Positions 1 through 11,032 of a stretch of 64,000 nt of DNA are shown here, in pieces. How positions within the stretch are numbered: position 1 is the stretch's first letter; each line of letters begins with the position of its first letter. Under the pieces are notes generated by a model. That model searched no databases. It saw nothing but the letters and a program-made list of their open reading frames with translations, and was not told where the DNA came from. Position numbers and translations under genes: made by a program. The DNA is from Endocalyx cinctus (Eukaryota > Ascomycota > Sordariomycetes > Amphisphaeriales > Apiosporaceae): contig BCKC01000003.1 of the NCBI GenBank assembly GCA_001600455.1, positions 930,001 to 994,000 on the forward strand, in the 5' to 3' direction.

Positions 1-1
1 C

Positions 2-1111
2 ACAGAGCTCTCAGACTTCCACGAGACCCTCCGACGATCCAAGCGCATCGTCGCCGTGCTGGGTGCCGGAATATCCGCATCGTCTGGCCTCGCCACTTTC
101 CGGAGCGGCCAGAACGGTTTATGGGCCAACCAGGACGTCGTGCAGGTGGCGACGCCGGCCGGGTTTCGCAACGACCCGGGCCTGGTCTGGCAATTCTACA
201 GCTACAGGAGGCACGAGGCGCTGAAGGCGAAGCCGAACGCGGCGCATTACGCCTTAGCCGAGCTCGCGCGCCGGAATCCCGGGTTCGTGACGCTCTCGCA
301 GAACGTCGACAACCTGAGCCCGCGCGCCGGCCACCCGGCGCCGCAGCTGAAGCTCCTCCACGGCAACTTGTTCGACCTGCGCTGCGTCGACGAGGTCGGC
401 TGCGGGTACGAGGAGAAAGGCAACTTGAAAGATCCCCTGACGCCGGCCTTGGATTCGTCCGGTCCGGAGGCGTCGAAGATAGGAAAGATCGATCCGGATA
501 ATAAACCGAAAGCGAGCCCTCTGTTGTTGGCGGGCCTCGCGAGGAAGAACGCGCAGATACTCGGCGACGCGTACCAAAATAAGACGCCGTCGTCGGATGA
601 TTTGTCGCCTCTTCATCGAGTGCCGTTGCCATCGTCGTCGTCAAACGACGAAGGATTAAATATGTTTGGCGGTCGCAAAACCGCGGGAACATCCGCTAAT
701 AGCGCACCCGATATCCGCTTATCGTCGGGTCTCACCAGCAAAGATCTTCCCCAGTGCCCGAAGTGTAAGGCCAACATACTTCGACCGAGTGTCGTCTGGT
801 TTGGCGAGGCCCTGAGCTCCGAAACGGCCTCAGAGGCCGAAGCTCTCTTCGACGAGAGCTTAAACCCTATCGACCTGTGTCTCGTGATTGGAACGTCGAG
901 CAAGGTCTGGCCCGCTGCGGGGTACGCAGAAAAAGCGCAGAAGAGGGGTGCCAGGGTTGCGGTCGTGAATATGGATGCAACGGATGCGAAGAGCATTCGG
1001 CCGGGCAAGGATTGGGTATTCGTAGGCGATGCGGCCGTCTTGGTGCCGGAGCTATTGAAACCTGTTATTGGTGAGCCCGAGAGTTGGGAGAAGAGTACTA
1101 CCTCGCCATGA
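2..1111 (+). CDS. Sirtuin, SIRT5-like class III NAD-dependent protein deacylase (5' end cut off by window)
   Basis: The frame is open from base 2, so the start codon lies left of the window; the stop is TGA at 1109-1111. Seen: the NAD-binding GAGISASSGLATFRS motif, FYSYRR matching the Tyr-x-x-Arg acyl-recognition motif of SIRT5-type sirtuins, SQNVDNL, LLHGNLF with the catalytic His, VVWFGE, VIGTSSKVWPAAGYA and VVNMD. Known of the family: these enzymes remove succinyl, malonyl or glutaryl (sometimes acetyl) groups from lysine using NAD+, often in mitochondria. Odd: the structural zinc site reads C-x5-C (CVDEVGC) and CPKC, with about 125 residues between them, rich in Ser, Pro, Asp and Lys, much longer than in human SIRT5. 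The insert contains no stop and the frame continues, so I read it as exon rather than retained intron. Family assignment is firm; substrate class is inferred. Confidence 0.9.
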   Translation, partial: TELSDFHETLRRSKRIVAVLGAGISASSGLATFRSGQNGLWANQDVVQVATPAGFRNDPGLVWQFYSYRRHEALKAKPNAAHYALAELARRNPGFVTLSQNVDNLSPRAGHPAPQLKLLHGNLFDLRCVDEVGCGYEEKGNLKDPLTPALDSSGPEASKIGKIDPDNKPKASPLLLAGLARKNAQILGDAYQNKTPSSDDLSPLHRVPLPSSSSNDEGLNMFGGRKTAGTSANSAPDIRLSSGLTSKDLPQCPKCKANILRPSVVWFGEALSSETASEAEALFDESLNPIDLCLVIGTSSKVWPAAGYAEKAQKRGARVAVVNMDATDAKSIRPGKDWVFVGDAAVLVPELLKPVIGEPESWEKSTTSP

Positions 1112-1938
1112 AAGATCTACGATCAACGTTGGTACGTTGAGACTATAGAATAAGACTGCCTAAAGTACTACAGCGATTGTTTTATATCTAGTCTCGAGAC
1201 CCGCACTTGTGATCGCTCCAATTTGGATCATCTAAATTAGATGGTGTACATACTAATATTGCTCCTTCTGTCGCAACTTTATCTAATAACTCATCGAGGC
1301 ATTGTAGAAACGTCCCTAGTCAAACTAAGCCTCGTTCCCTAATGACTATTATAGATGTTAGATGGATGTATAAAATCAATGCAAACAATCTCATTCTACC
1401 TTATACAGCGAATAAATACATAATAGTTCCATTAATACCCCACTAATCCTCGAAGCCAGCTGCCTCGATATGATGGTATTGATCCCTAACCCAGCCAATC
1501 TAATCCCACCCCTTATTCCCCTTGCTAATAACCTGATTAGGTCCGGGGAGGGTATCTTAACATACAAGATATACCATCATTATGATAGTAATCGCCATTT
1601 AACTTATAGTTGATTAACATCCATCTCTCAAAACCTTGGCCTCGGGCGGAGAAGTGCATAAGCTGTGCGAATATCCAAAACTGTGAGATGTAGGAGCCTG
1701 TCCGGAGGCTTATTTCCCAAGACAGATCCTCTCAACGCACACTTTTCACTATCTCATTACCTCCAAGCCTCCTATTTCTCGCTGACATTTCACTAGCGCT
1801 TGTTACCGTTCTGACAATACTTATAATTACCAGATCGTTTGCGTCCTCGGTTATTATAAGCAGCAAAGTTCTTCTGTGCGAAGATTTGCGGGGCTTGTGA
1901 TTGCGTTGGGAAAGCCATTACCTTTGAAATCAATGATC
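1112..1938. other. Intergenic spacer, AT-rich
   Basis: Spacer between the convergent sirtuin and coiled-coil genes. I see no coding region, tRNA or repeat array in it. Confidence 0.6.
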
Positions 1939-3348
1939 TCATGGCCCCTCAACTTTGATTGAAAGTTCCTCTTCCTCGTTCGCATAATAGTCCATGGGTT
2001 GGACTAGAGTTCCCATAGCGCCAACAACATCCGGAATACTCCATTGATGAGATTCCTGTTGAGACATGGCACCAGCAATACTAGAAGTGGCCTGAAACAT
2101 TCGGAAGTAACGGTCTTGGGCAATATTTAACGTTTGTCGTTTCTGGGCCACGGCGCTTTCTGCTTCTCGGATTTGAAGGTCTATCTCCAATTTCTTGGCT
2201 TCCAAGGTCCTTTCGTGTTCCTTTGCGGGGTTTAGTTTCGTTGTGAGTAATGTGTGTATTCTGTTGTGTAACTGGTCAGCCGAAGAAGCCATCTGCTGCT
2301 CGAACCGCTCTAATACCCAGGCAGAATCTTCGTAAGTCGTGTTAGGGGGGCTCGAACCAGAGCCTTCAAACAAAAGCCTATCACGCTCTCGCAACATGGT
2401 TCCTATATCCGAAAGCCGAGCTTTGATTTCATCAAACATTTCCGCTGCAAGGCCTTTTTTCAAGTTAAGGCCGGATGCCTCCTTCTCGTAACCTGTCACT
2501 ATGTCTTTGTTGGCGTCAACCTCTTTAGCAACAGCCTGCCTGCACTCCTTGAGCCTTGCCACTTCAGATTGGCCTTCCTCGTATAGCTTTTCAGCGCGAT
2601 CTCTTTGGGTTTGCAGTAACTCAACGACGTCGGTGATTATTTTCCCCAGTGCTTCCTCTGCTACATGACCGCCTTCCAAATCCATAGCTCTTAGGATTTC
2701 AGCTGACATGGACGAAAGCCTATCATCTGTCCCTTTAGATGTCTTCGTAGACAAGGGCGAGGGCGAGGGAATACCGGATCTCTCTCGCGGGGAATTATCA
2801 CATTCGATACGCCGTCTTTTTTGCGGTGAGGAGTCACGGATCGGCAGAGGATCTTCGGAAGTCCTACTCATTAAGTTATCATCCAATTCAGACGAATTAT
2901 TGGATTCCACGGGCTCGGAAGGATTGATTTCCTCGTGGGCCTCATCCTGGTGAGCGTGTTGGTTATCAGGGCTTTGTTGGTTGGCATTTCTCTTAGCGGG
3001 ATCCACTTTCGAAGAGGGGTTCTGGGTGGGTGTAGGGTCATTGAGAAGGCGGAAATGGTTACGGACAGCTTTTGCAGTATCCAGTGTCAAGGGTGAACCA
3101 GTAGGTACAGCTTCTAAAAGCGCTGTGCGAGCTTCGTCTAGGGTGGTCAGTAGCGAAATGGCTCTTAACTGATCCAACAAAAGCCTTGTCCATTTATCAG
3201 GAGGGTTATCCGGCAGTAACTGCCAAGGCCATATGTTCCATTTCTTGAAGACGGATTTCGCAGCTTGTTCATGTCGATCCGAAATTGCATCTCCCAAGGG
3301 GTGGTTGTCTGGTAGGCGACCTCTTGGGAAACCAGGTATAGAGGTCAT
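1939..3348 (-). CDS. Unrecognised coiled-coil protein, 469 aa
   Basis: Single uninterrupted frame; ATG at 3348 (MTSIPGFPRGRLPDNHP), stop at 1939-1941. I do not recognise the family. The first 100 residues are Trp-rich (WNIWPWQLLPDNPPDKW) and look like a small folded helical domain. Residues 110-210 are polar and low-complexity with a basic KRRRIE patch that could be a nuclear localisation signal. From about 215 to the C terminus heptad-like helices dominate (roughly 225-300 and 340-425), suggesting an extended coiled coil. There is no signal peptide or membrane segment. An intron-free ORF of this length with coherent codons argues that it is a real gene. Nuclear or cytoskeletal structural roles would fit but are guesses. 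Confidence 0.7.
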   Translation of the reverse strand: MTSIPGFPRGRLPDNHPLGDAISDRHEQAAKSVFKKWNIWPWQLLPDNPPDKWTRLLLDQLRAISLLTTLDEARTALLEAVPTGSPLTLDTAKAVRNHFRLLNDPTPTQNPSSKVDPAKRNANQQSPDNQHAHQDEAHEEINPSEPVESNNSSELDDNLMSRTSEDPLPIRDSSPQKRRRIECDNSPRERSGIPSPSPLSTKTSKGTDDRLSSMSAEILRAMDLEGGHVAEEALGKIITDVVELLQTQRDRAEKLYEEGQSEVARLKECRQAVAKEVDANKDIVTGYEKEASGLNLKKGLAAEMFDEIKARLSDIGTMLRERDRLLFEGSGSSPPNTTYEDSAWVLERFEQQMASSADQLHNRIHTLLTTKLNPAKEHERTLEAKKLEIDLQIREAESAVAQKRQTLNIAQDRYFRMFQATSSIAGAMSQQESHQWSIPDVVGAMGTLVQPMDYYANEEEELSIKVEGP

Positions 3349-5398
3349 TCTTTTTAGAAGGAAAGAGAATAAATAGGTATTATCCGAGATGTATATATAT
3401 GTGTGTGTGTATAAGTTGTATTAATTGCCTATTAAATCTATTAACATATGGTGTTTTTTTTTCTTTTGGGTGGGATAAATAGTAACGTCGAGAATTAATT
3501 ATGTTTGAGTCGGACGTCGGTAATAATAGAGATAAGGTGAAAAAATGAGCAGAAAGATAAGTAAGGTGGTAGGGAGGTTATAAACGTAACCAGGTCTGCC
3601 AGGTATATTGGAGGTGAGCTTGGAAGCCAGATAATGGCCTCGTCTCAAATCAAATCAAGACTTACAGTCTGAAAGTGAAATAAGAAATAAAAGCTCAAAG
3701 GTAGCTGGGGCGGGACTAGCATGGCGCTCACAAGGGTTTCTAAAACATTTCATTCGATATGATTTCTTCTTTTCTTCTATCCCATTGATTGAAACAACTT
3801 GAAAGGCTCAGGCGCTTAAAGGTATGTACATAAACTGGCCATTACAAGGATCTGATCTAGCCGGAAATTATGGAAGTAAGGGAGGTAAGGGATGTAAGGG
3901 ACCCCAATGTTGACTGGGATGTCCACAGGCCCCTCAGACACATCCAACGCGTTCGTAGGTATGTTGGCACCGCGAATGCAGGCCGGTTTTAGATTTAATA
4001 CTGGGGGTAAGCTTACAGGTAACAGCATACAGCTTTACAACCTACAGAAGGACCTAAGATTCTGGCCATTTCAGAGTCAGAAAAGTAGGAGGACGGTTTT
4101 AGTTGCTAACAATTATTATTAATTGTATCCGACTTGATGGAAACCCTGAGAGACACGGCACAGATATACTCAGATTCTTCAAAAGATAAGAGGCCATAAT
4201 GTTGTTATCTTGGCCAACCAAGCTTCCAAGTGGGCCACGGCGATAAGTATCAACAACCTGTCAGCCTGTGATTAGGACCGATGATTGTTTTTGTACTTCT
4301 CCAATTTCTTTCTTTCTTTCTTTCCTTTTTTTTTTTTTTTTTTTTTGGCTCTCGAGAAAATGATATAAGTTGAAGCAAAATTGACCGTTCTGCAGATAGA
4401 ATGATATGCAATAGTGGGCAAACTTGGATCCTAGAAAATACAACTGCCGATATACGCAATTGAGATTTATTTTCTCGGGGAGTTGATCGCGCAATTGAGG
4501 GTTTGGCTACATCAATACTACAGGAAGTATCTAAAGGAGACGCACTGCCCATGCTACACATTCGAGGCGAATACTTCATAACAACGAAGCTTACTAAAAT
4601 ACCTCCCTTTGAATGGTCACCTCGCTACAGCAAAATTTGGAACAATTTTCGGAACACAACATGAACACCAAAACATTCACAATCACCAAGGATTTATATT
4701 CTTGTTCTTTTCACTAGTAAATTCTTATCAAATGGCTAACTGTCATATACTGGGACAGTTCTCGGACAGCCTGGGGAAGAGCGTGCCCTTGGTCACCACG
4801 AGAGATGTAATTACTAGACAGACCGTCTTGAGTCTGGAATTGCTAACATGCGAAAATGTATGAAATTTGCAATACAGTGCGCAATGATATACCTACATAT
4901 TGGCGAGTATTCGTGCATCGGTTCCTCGATCCCGTGAGGCTTAAAATCGTGGTTAATTAACTATTACATCTCGTCCGCGCACCACCTCCAACTTGGAAGT
5001 AACATCTCAATCGGGAACGGTAAGGCATCCTTTAAGTTGATCAGGGTCATATCAATTGCATAGCCGACGACGTCTAACGCAGTGCCACAACCTGACCGAA
5101 ACCGAAAAAACGCTCACGGACCGGTATAGGGGGGTCACATCAAGACGTATGGACTGCGTATGCGGGGAAGCTGCCCCGAATTCGATGGGCGAATCACGGG
5201 ATTTACTCTTGCTCGGTTAGGTGTCCAAGCCCCCGCGGAAATGAAGCGTCGATAAGGCTACGAGGATGGGCAGATTAAAGGCGGAATCCCGTGGAAGAGA
5301 GTTTTAACGTCGGAACGGGCGAGCATATGAATGGGACGTTTCTCGTCGAAATCCATATTCTAGGGCCAGTTGATCTTTACTTCCTTGCTTTCCGAAGT
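3349..5398. other. Intergenic spacer with T/C-rich tract
   Basis: Divergent promoter region between the coiled-coil gene and the HeLo-like gene. It holds a TTTC-repeat running into a long poly-T tract (about 4306-4346) and a GC-richer patch at 5080-5260 with a short inverted repeat (gcggggaagctgccccg, about 5162-5178) that may be promoter structure. Small frames here have no recognisable protein content. Confidence 0.5.
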
Positions 5399-7004
5399 AT
5401 GGAGTTCGTTACCGTTATAGGCGCCGTCGCCGCCGTTGCGGAAGTTGGCAAGCTCATCACAAAGTCAGTACGACAGCTGATATCTCTTTCAGATTCTATA
5501 AAGAATGCTCCGAGGGAGATTAAAGAAGTAACGGACGAAGTAAGAATGTTCACGATAATTGTGAACTATTTTCGCAACGTTAGCGAAAGATTCATCGACG
5601 AGACAAAGGAAGACAAAAAGAAGACGCGGAATATGATTGGATCACTCGCGAGGCATTGCCATATTGTCGAGAGGCGGTTCGATGATCTAGTTTGGCGTTT
5701 CAGACAGGCCAGAGGTCCTCGCGGTCGCCAAACCTTATCCCTTGCCGGGAAGATTTGGTGGAGCTTCAAAAAGCCCGATGTTGCCGGTCTACAACTGAAC
5801 ATTAAAACCGCAACGGCAAAGTTAATATTGATCGCTATCACGTTTTCTCTGGAGCTTAAGTTGAATAGTAAGGACATAAATCATCAAGAAATGTATGTTA
5901 ATTACCTCCCGATGACCGAGCCCTCTAAAAGGAAAATAATTATTTTATTTTACGTTCATTATTTTTTTTTAAGAAAGAAGACCAGCTAACTTTGGCAGAG
6001 AATCGCTCAAAAATCAATTGGCGATAGCGCTACGAACAACTGACCGTCTAGGACAAGAGTTAGAGAAGTACCAGAGTCGTCAGCACTCGACAAACTCGCT
6101 CGATCTTCCAGGAGAGGAAGATATCGTTAGGGAAACGCGAAAAACATTTAAATTTGTGGAAAAAAGAAAAGAACATATCGACGAACAAATTGAGAGAATA
6201 GCGCGAGAGGAACCTCTGCAGTCACGAACCGAGACATCATCTTCAACCCTCTCGGAGCAGCCAAGCCCTAGTCTTCGCACTGACGCCAGTGTGCAGGAAT
6301 CCGCCCCACGTTCCCGGAGTGTTGGGTCAGGTTCAGATCCTGTCGCTTTCCGTAATTTGGAAAGGGCTCTTATCCGTATCAACACGACGGACATCGATGA
6401 GGATCCAGATCCATCCGTTCTCGAAGTACCTGAGCCGACCCCACCTCAGACACCTAGGAGACAGGTCCCTCGTAATAGAGTTTACGGGCACAGGATACAT
6501 ATACGAAAAGGCCAATACGAAGCTAGTGAAGAGGAAGGAGAATGGCCGACTGATGCTCATGGCACCGATGCGGAGATGACCGACGCCGTTGACACGACGG
6601 ACGCCGAGGCGTCTCGAGCATCTTCTCCTACACGCTTCATCCAGGAATTAGAGCGAGCGCAAGCGAATTCTAACTACAAGAACGTCCGAAACCGTCAGAA
6701 TAGACGAACCAGGTCTTCCCACACGGATGAGCGCAGTCGAACCGCTCAGCGCCTTAGCCCCGTGGAAGAGGTAGAAGTACGTGGGGATTCGTCGGCGACG
6801 ACTAGTCGAGGCGAGTCGCGAGGATCAAGAAGGAGCTCTAAGAGCAGTCGGAAAAGGTCCCACGGATCGAGCTCTAGGGTTTGTTCTAGTTATGAAAGTA
6901 CGGATGAAGGTAGTCCGGGACCATGGATACCGGTGGCCCCGTTTGGTGGCACGGGATCACGAAGACAGCCTCGACGACCGCGACGTCAATCAGATACGGA
7001 CTAA
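5399..7004 (+). CDS. Protein with HeLo-like/STAND-type fungal N-terminal domain and disordered basic tail, 490 aa
   Basis: Two exons: 5399-5867 and 6001-7004, intron 5868-6000 (GTAAGG...branch gctaac...gcagAG, phase 1). The joined protein starts MEFVTVIGAVAAVAEVGKLI. Residues 1-170 match the helical fungal N-terminal domain found at the front of STAND/NLR-like proteins: a hydrophobic first helix, a KNAPREIKEVTDEV helix, and the WWSFKKPDV segment typical of the family. Known: related HeLo-type domains can act as membrane-active or signalling modules in fungal heterokaryon incompatibility. No NACHT, NB-ARC or repeat domain follows. Residues 190-490 are disordered and rich in Ser, Arg, Glu and Asp, ending in an SR-like basic stretch. 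The start at 5399 is chosen because the domain begins there; the frame is open further upstream but without an earlier ATG at a domain boundary. Function unknown. Confidence 0.72.
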
Positions 7005-7635
7005 AATTATTTTTCATTTATTCTTCTTATCCTTTTTAATATGTTATATTTATTTGATGTATGTCACGAGGGAAGATTGTTAATGCCGTGATGGCAATAT
7101 CCGTATTTAGTAATAACTTAGCCGAGTTCAGCACCATTCTCAGATGATGTAATGTCTGCTTTAAGCTCTCTATGCAGCTGCTAAAAGATCAAACAACGAT
7201 AAAGGATTTGAAGTGTCGATAATAAACGTATAAATTAAGATTATAAGATTTGAATACTAAATACGGGTTGCTATATAATAGTTATAGGATGATGTCTTCG
7301 GCAAGAAGAAGTCCAAATTCTTAAGTGAAGCAGCGCAGTTGGAAGCAGTAATACCCCACGATTCCCAACCGCCCCTGACCTAACCTGCTAAGTAGCTCTT
7401 TCGTTACTATAACATAACTCATCGTCAATTCCTCGACAATATTCAAAGGATAGTTAATACAGATATATATAAGTCCTAGCAACCGTAAGAAATGTTCAAA
7501 ACTTACTCTTTTTTTGAAAAAAATCAATAGCAATATTTTATTCGCAGTTGATGAGCTACGCCCTCGTAAATCTCTCATTTTACCCCCCCCAAAACCAAAT
7601 ATCTCTTTACTTTATCCCATAGAATTAAGCTCATC
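7005..7635. other. AT-rich intergenic spacer
   Basis: Spacer between the HeLo-like gene and the GNAT gene, both on the plus strand. Nothing recognisable beyond a pyrimidine- and C-rich stretch (CCCCCCCC at about 7585-7592) just ahead of the GNAT start. Confidence 0.5.
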
Positions 7636-8347
7636 ATGTCCACCAACCTCACCCTCGGCGAGGCGCATCCCGACGAGGCCGACCGCATAGCCGAGATCCA
7701 CGCGGCCGCCTTCGGAGACAACGCGCTGCTGCTCGCGTACTTCCCCACGCCGTCGTCGCGGGACGAGTTCCGGACGTGCGTGGCGAACAAGGCTCGGGCC
7801 GATATCGCGCACCCGCAGATTTCGGTCCTGGTCGTGCGGGACGCCGATCGGAAGGTCCTGGGGTTCGCCAAGTGGTCCCATCCGGGGGAAAAGTTGGACG
7901 GCGCGCCGTGGGTCTGGCCTGAGGGCATGACCACCGATATTATGTCTCGGGTGGTAGCTGGCGACTTGGCGAAGACGAAGGCGGTGTGGAGGGAGAATCC
8001 CTGCTATCGTAGGTTTTTTTTTTGTTTTCTCGAATTCATCCTCTTCTTTATCTCTAATATGAAAATTTACTCTCCACGTAGGTCTCACCTTTCTCGGTAC
8101 GGATCCAGAGTATGAGCGGCGGGGAATTGCATCGATGCTCGTGAAATAGGGGTTGGAGAGATGCAAGGAGGAGGGACGGCCGGCATACGTTGAAAGCACC
8201 ATCAAGGCGTCAAAACTGTACGCCAGGTTGGGGTTTGAAATGATCGAGAGAATCACTCTCGAAATAACCTCACATAAGCTGGGAAATGCAAAGACAGAGT
8301 TATATGAAGAGATTATTTTCGTGCACAAGAAATATGCACCGGTTTGA
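7636..8347 (+). pseudogene. GNAT-family N-acetyltransferase interrupted by an in-frame TAG
   Basis: ATG at 7636. Exon 1 7636-8008, intron 8009-8081 (GTAGGT...cacgtAG, phase 1), exon 2 from 8082. The joined frame gives a typical fungal GNAT: DEADRIAEIHAAAFGDN, VLVVRDADRKVLGFAKWSHP, then LTFLGTDPEYERRGIASMLVK, which contains the R-x-x-G-I-A acetyl-CoA loop. It then hits TAG at 8147-8149, after which the same frame continues with GLERCKEEGRPAYVESTIKA and KLYARLGFEMIERI, the expected C-terminal half, and stops at 8345-8347. Family members usually carry Trp at this position, so a TGG-to-TAG change is the simplest explanation. The truncated product would be 146 aa and lack the second half of the fold. 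An assembly error or a functional truncation cannot be excluded. Confidence 0.75.
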
Positions 8348-8797
8348 AAGGGCTGGATGACTGATTTTGGAAGAAGAACATGAAAATCACTTAATCCAGG
8401 GTGGTGTAAAGCAAGTATAATCAGTACCCAAGCAGCGCAGTTTTCAGATATAGCATAGAAAACTTATATAGCGAATTTCCAAAGAAATAATAACTTAATT
8501 ATTCATAGCAAAATATCCTACGCCAATCCTCTATATCATGACGCTTGCCTATATCTAATCCCATTAATGAATAACTGACCGAAACTTCCGGTAAAGCCTT
8601 TGTCGTCGCGAAGATAACTATGAGAAAATGATCATTGAAAAGCATTTGTAGTAATCCCAACCCCAATCCCAAAAAGAGTCCCAAAATACCATTGAACATT
8701 CTCGTACGAAATACCTCCTAAAACCATTTCATTGTACTTCTCGGTTCTCGCAAAAAAGTAACTTCCTCATTATCTTTCTTAAAACCATTATCGTTGT
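8348..8797. other. Short convergent intergenic spacer
   Basis: 3' flanks of the GNAT pseudogene and the MFS transporter. No supported feature. Confidence 0.5.
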
Positions 8798-11032
8798 TTA
8801 GTTCTCGCTAATATCGGCCTGCTCGCTGTGTTGACCATTATTATGACCATTTGAGTGATGATTATTATCAGCATGATTTCCGTCCGTGGCGATATCTTTT
8901 CCCAGCAGAGCTCCGGTGTCAACGACGATGTTGGGGATATGTTTCCTCGGGACCCAAGCCAGCTGGACAACACCCAAGACCGCTACCCCAGCACAGCTAA
9001 ACCAAGCGGCGGCCGACCCCCCCGCGCTGTAGATAACGCCGGCCAAGGGCGGGGACACGGTCCTGGCCAGGCAGCACCCCGACATGGCGAGGCCGTTGAC
9101 GCGTCCGAGCACCGACGGGCTCGGCGTCGCGTCCTTGAGCAGGATCAGGGCGCAGGGTATCACGATGATGCCGAAGAAGCTCTGCAGTATCATCGAGAGG
9201 TAGATGCCGGGAGATTGCAGACTAAAGGGCGCGGCCGAGAGGAAGGGCATGATCACGTACGTAAGCGGGTACAGGATAATCATCCAGACGAATGACTTCC
9301 ATACCCCCACGGCGTCGACGAAGATGGGGAATATGAGACCTTGGATCAGCAGGCCTAAAACTCCGTTCACGGCGAGGTAAACCCCGACGTCGTGCACCGT
9401 GTACCCTAGACCACCCCATAGGTCGAGCTCCCCCGGCGGCCGCTGCGGCACGTCGAGGAGGTGCGTCGGGAGGAGAGTACCGAAAGCCATCTGGTGGTAG
9501 GACACGAGCACGAGGGCGAGCGTCACCATGACGATGGTGAAGTTCAGGGACGGACCCGTGTACACCGCCGCCTCGTTCGGGGAGTCGGCGCCGTTCCCGT
9601 TCCCGGCGGCGCGCTGCTGCTGCTGCTGCCTCTCCAAAGCTTGGCGTCGTAGGTCGTCAGTAGGCAGCTTGATCGAATGGACCGTACCAAACGAAGATCG
9701 TCGCAGATCAAAGTTCTGCTCGACCGGGAGAGGGAGGCCCTCCTCGGCGAAGACGGGCCGCTCGATGCTGGCGGCTCGACGGACGACGTCTTTGGCGCGT
9801 CGCTGCTGATGGCGAAGCGGCGTCGTCTCGTCCGCGTTTTCGTCCTCGTCGTCCTCGTCGTCGATGGCCGTGGTGGCGGCCTGGCCGGATTCCATCGTTT
9901 TGCCTTTCGCCAGGAGTGGATTCGTCTCTTCGAGAAAGACTATGCCCTGGGCAATAGCCAGCACGATGACGGCCACGGATACCAGGTTCGGGAGAAGGTA
10001 CGGATATCTTCCGAAGAGCCCGTCCTCGGGGAAGAGATCGGGGTAGAAATGTGACGGCTGGGCTAAGAAACCGCCCACTGTGACCAAAGTCCAGGATTAG
10101 ACCAGGGAATTCGCTATACTTGTACCAACATATGTGCAATGACTACCTTTGAGGTAGACGGGAATGTATTGCAAACGACAGAAATCACTCACTTGCGGAT
10201 CCGATGATACCTCCGAGTGTCCATACGAAGGGCTGGGTAGCGTAAGCTTTCGGCTCATGTTCAGGAACCTTAACCATCTCTGCCACCATCGTTTGCATGA
10301 CCTAATTTTTTTTTGTTCATATTAATAAATTATTCTATCTTCACATCATCCCAATAGAAAATCCAAGCTGCACTTGTACCGACCAAGAAAAAGAAGAGTC
10401 CAAAAAAAAAAAGACTTACGGCGACATTCCCATTCAGCGCCCCACCGATGAACCGAGCCAGCAAGGCGACCCAGTACTTCTTCGCGAGGCCGAAGATGAG
10501 GCTGGAAATAGCGACGCCGGCCAGACCGAAGAGGACGACGGGTTTACGTCCGTACCGGTCCGACAGGGCGCCCCAGCCGACGGCGGTCAGGGCCTCAGCC
10601 ACGGCGTAAGCGGATACCAGCAGGCCGGCGTAAAAGGGCGCGTCGGCGTCGTTTTCGGCTCCGCGCAGGTCCTGCACCATCACGTACGTGTACGCGAGGA
10701 TCGAATTGAACGCTATCGGCTCCGAGAAGCGACATATCGCTGTTATTATATGTTAGTTGTGAATTCCCTTTTCTTTCTTTTTGTTTTCTTGTTTTGCTTA
10801 TATATGATTAGAATCGAGAGGAATGTTTATGATTCGTCCTTTCTTTTGGCGACAAGGTGGGGTGGGCGTGAGAAAGAAAGAAAAGAAGGGGAAAAAAAGG
10901 TCCCGTCATACCCAGAATAGTGAGTTGTTTTGTTGGAAAGGGGATTGGTTCCGGGGCGTCTACGGATGCGCCATCCTGTTGTCGCCCATCTATTTGTAGC
11001 TCTTCATCCTCCTCTCGTCTCGATAGAGACAT
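8798..11032 (-). CDS. MFS transporter, DHA1/YCR023C-like, 609 aa
   Basis: Four exons on the minus strand: 11032-10912, 10739-10420, 10301-10193 and 10077-8798; introns have GTATGA, GTAAGT and GTGAGT donors and CAG/TAG acceptors and all phases close. A polar N terminus precedes ICRFSEPIAF, a signature of this fungal MFS group, then the MFS loop-2/3 motif GALSDRYGRKPVVL (about residues 97-110). Exon 4 carries a long cytoplasmic central loop with poly-Gln and acidic stretches, then a second six-helix bundle. Known: relatives are membrane exporters or vacuolar transporters of unclear substrate. The C terminus ends in a His/Asn-rich tail. Twelve transmembrane segments are inferred, not counted individually. 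Substrate cannot be told from the sequence, and there is no neighbouring biosynthetic cluster. Confidence 0.9.

Noticed and set aside
8096..8149. Treating the sequence up to the GNAT stop codon as an intron ending in AAATAG
   Set aside because: It would delete the acetyl-CoA-binding loop (RRGIASMLVK), which is the best conserved part of the family.
8499..8699. Small hydrophobic minus-strand frame (GLFLGLGLGLLQ)
   Set aside because: Low-complexity translation of a CCAATCCC-like repeat in a 3' flank; no support as a gene.
9677..10054. Plus-strand frames opposite the MFS transporter
   Set aside because: Shadow of the GC-rich central loop of the transporter; no protein-like content.
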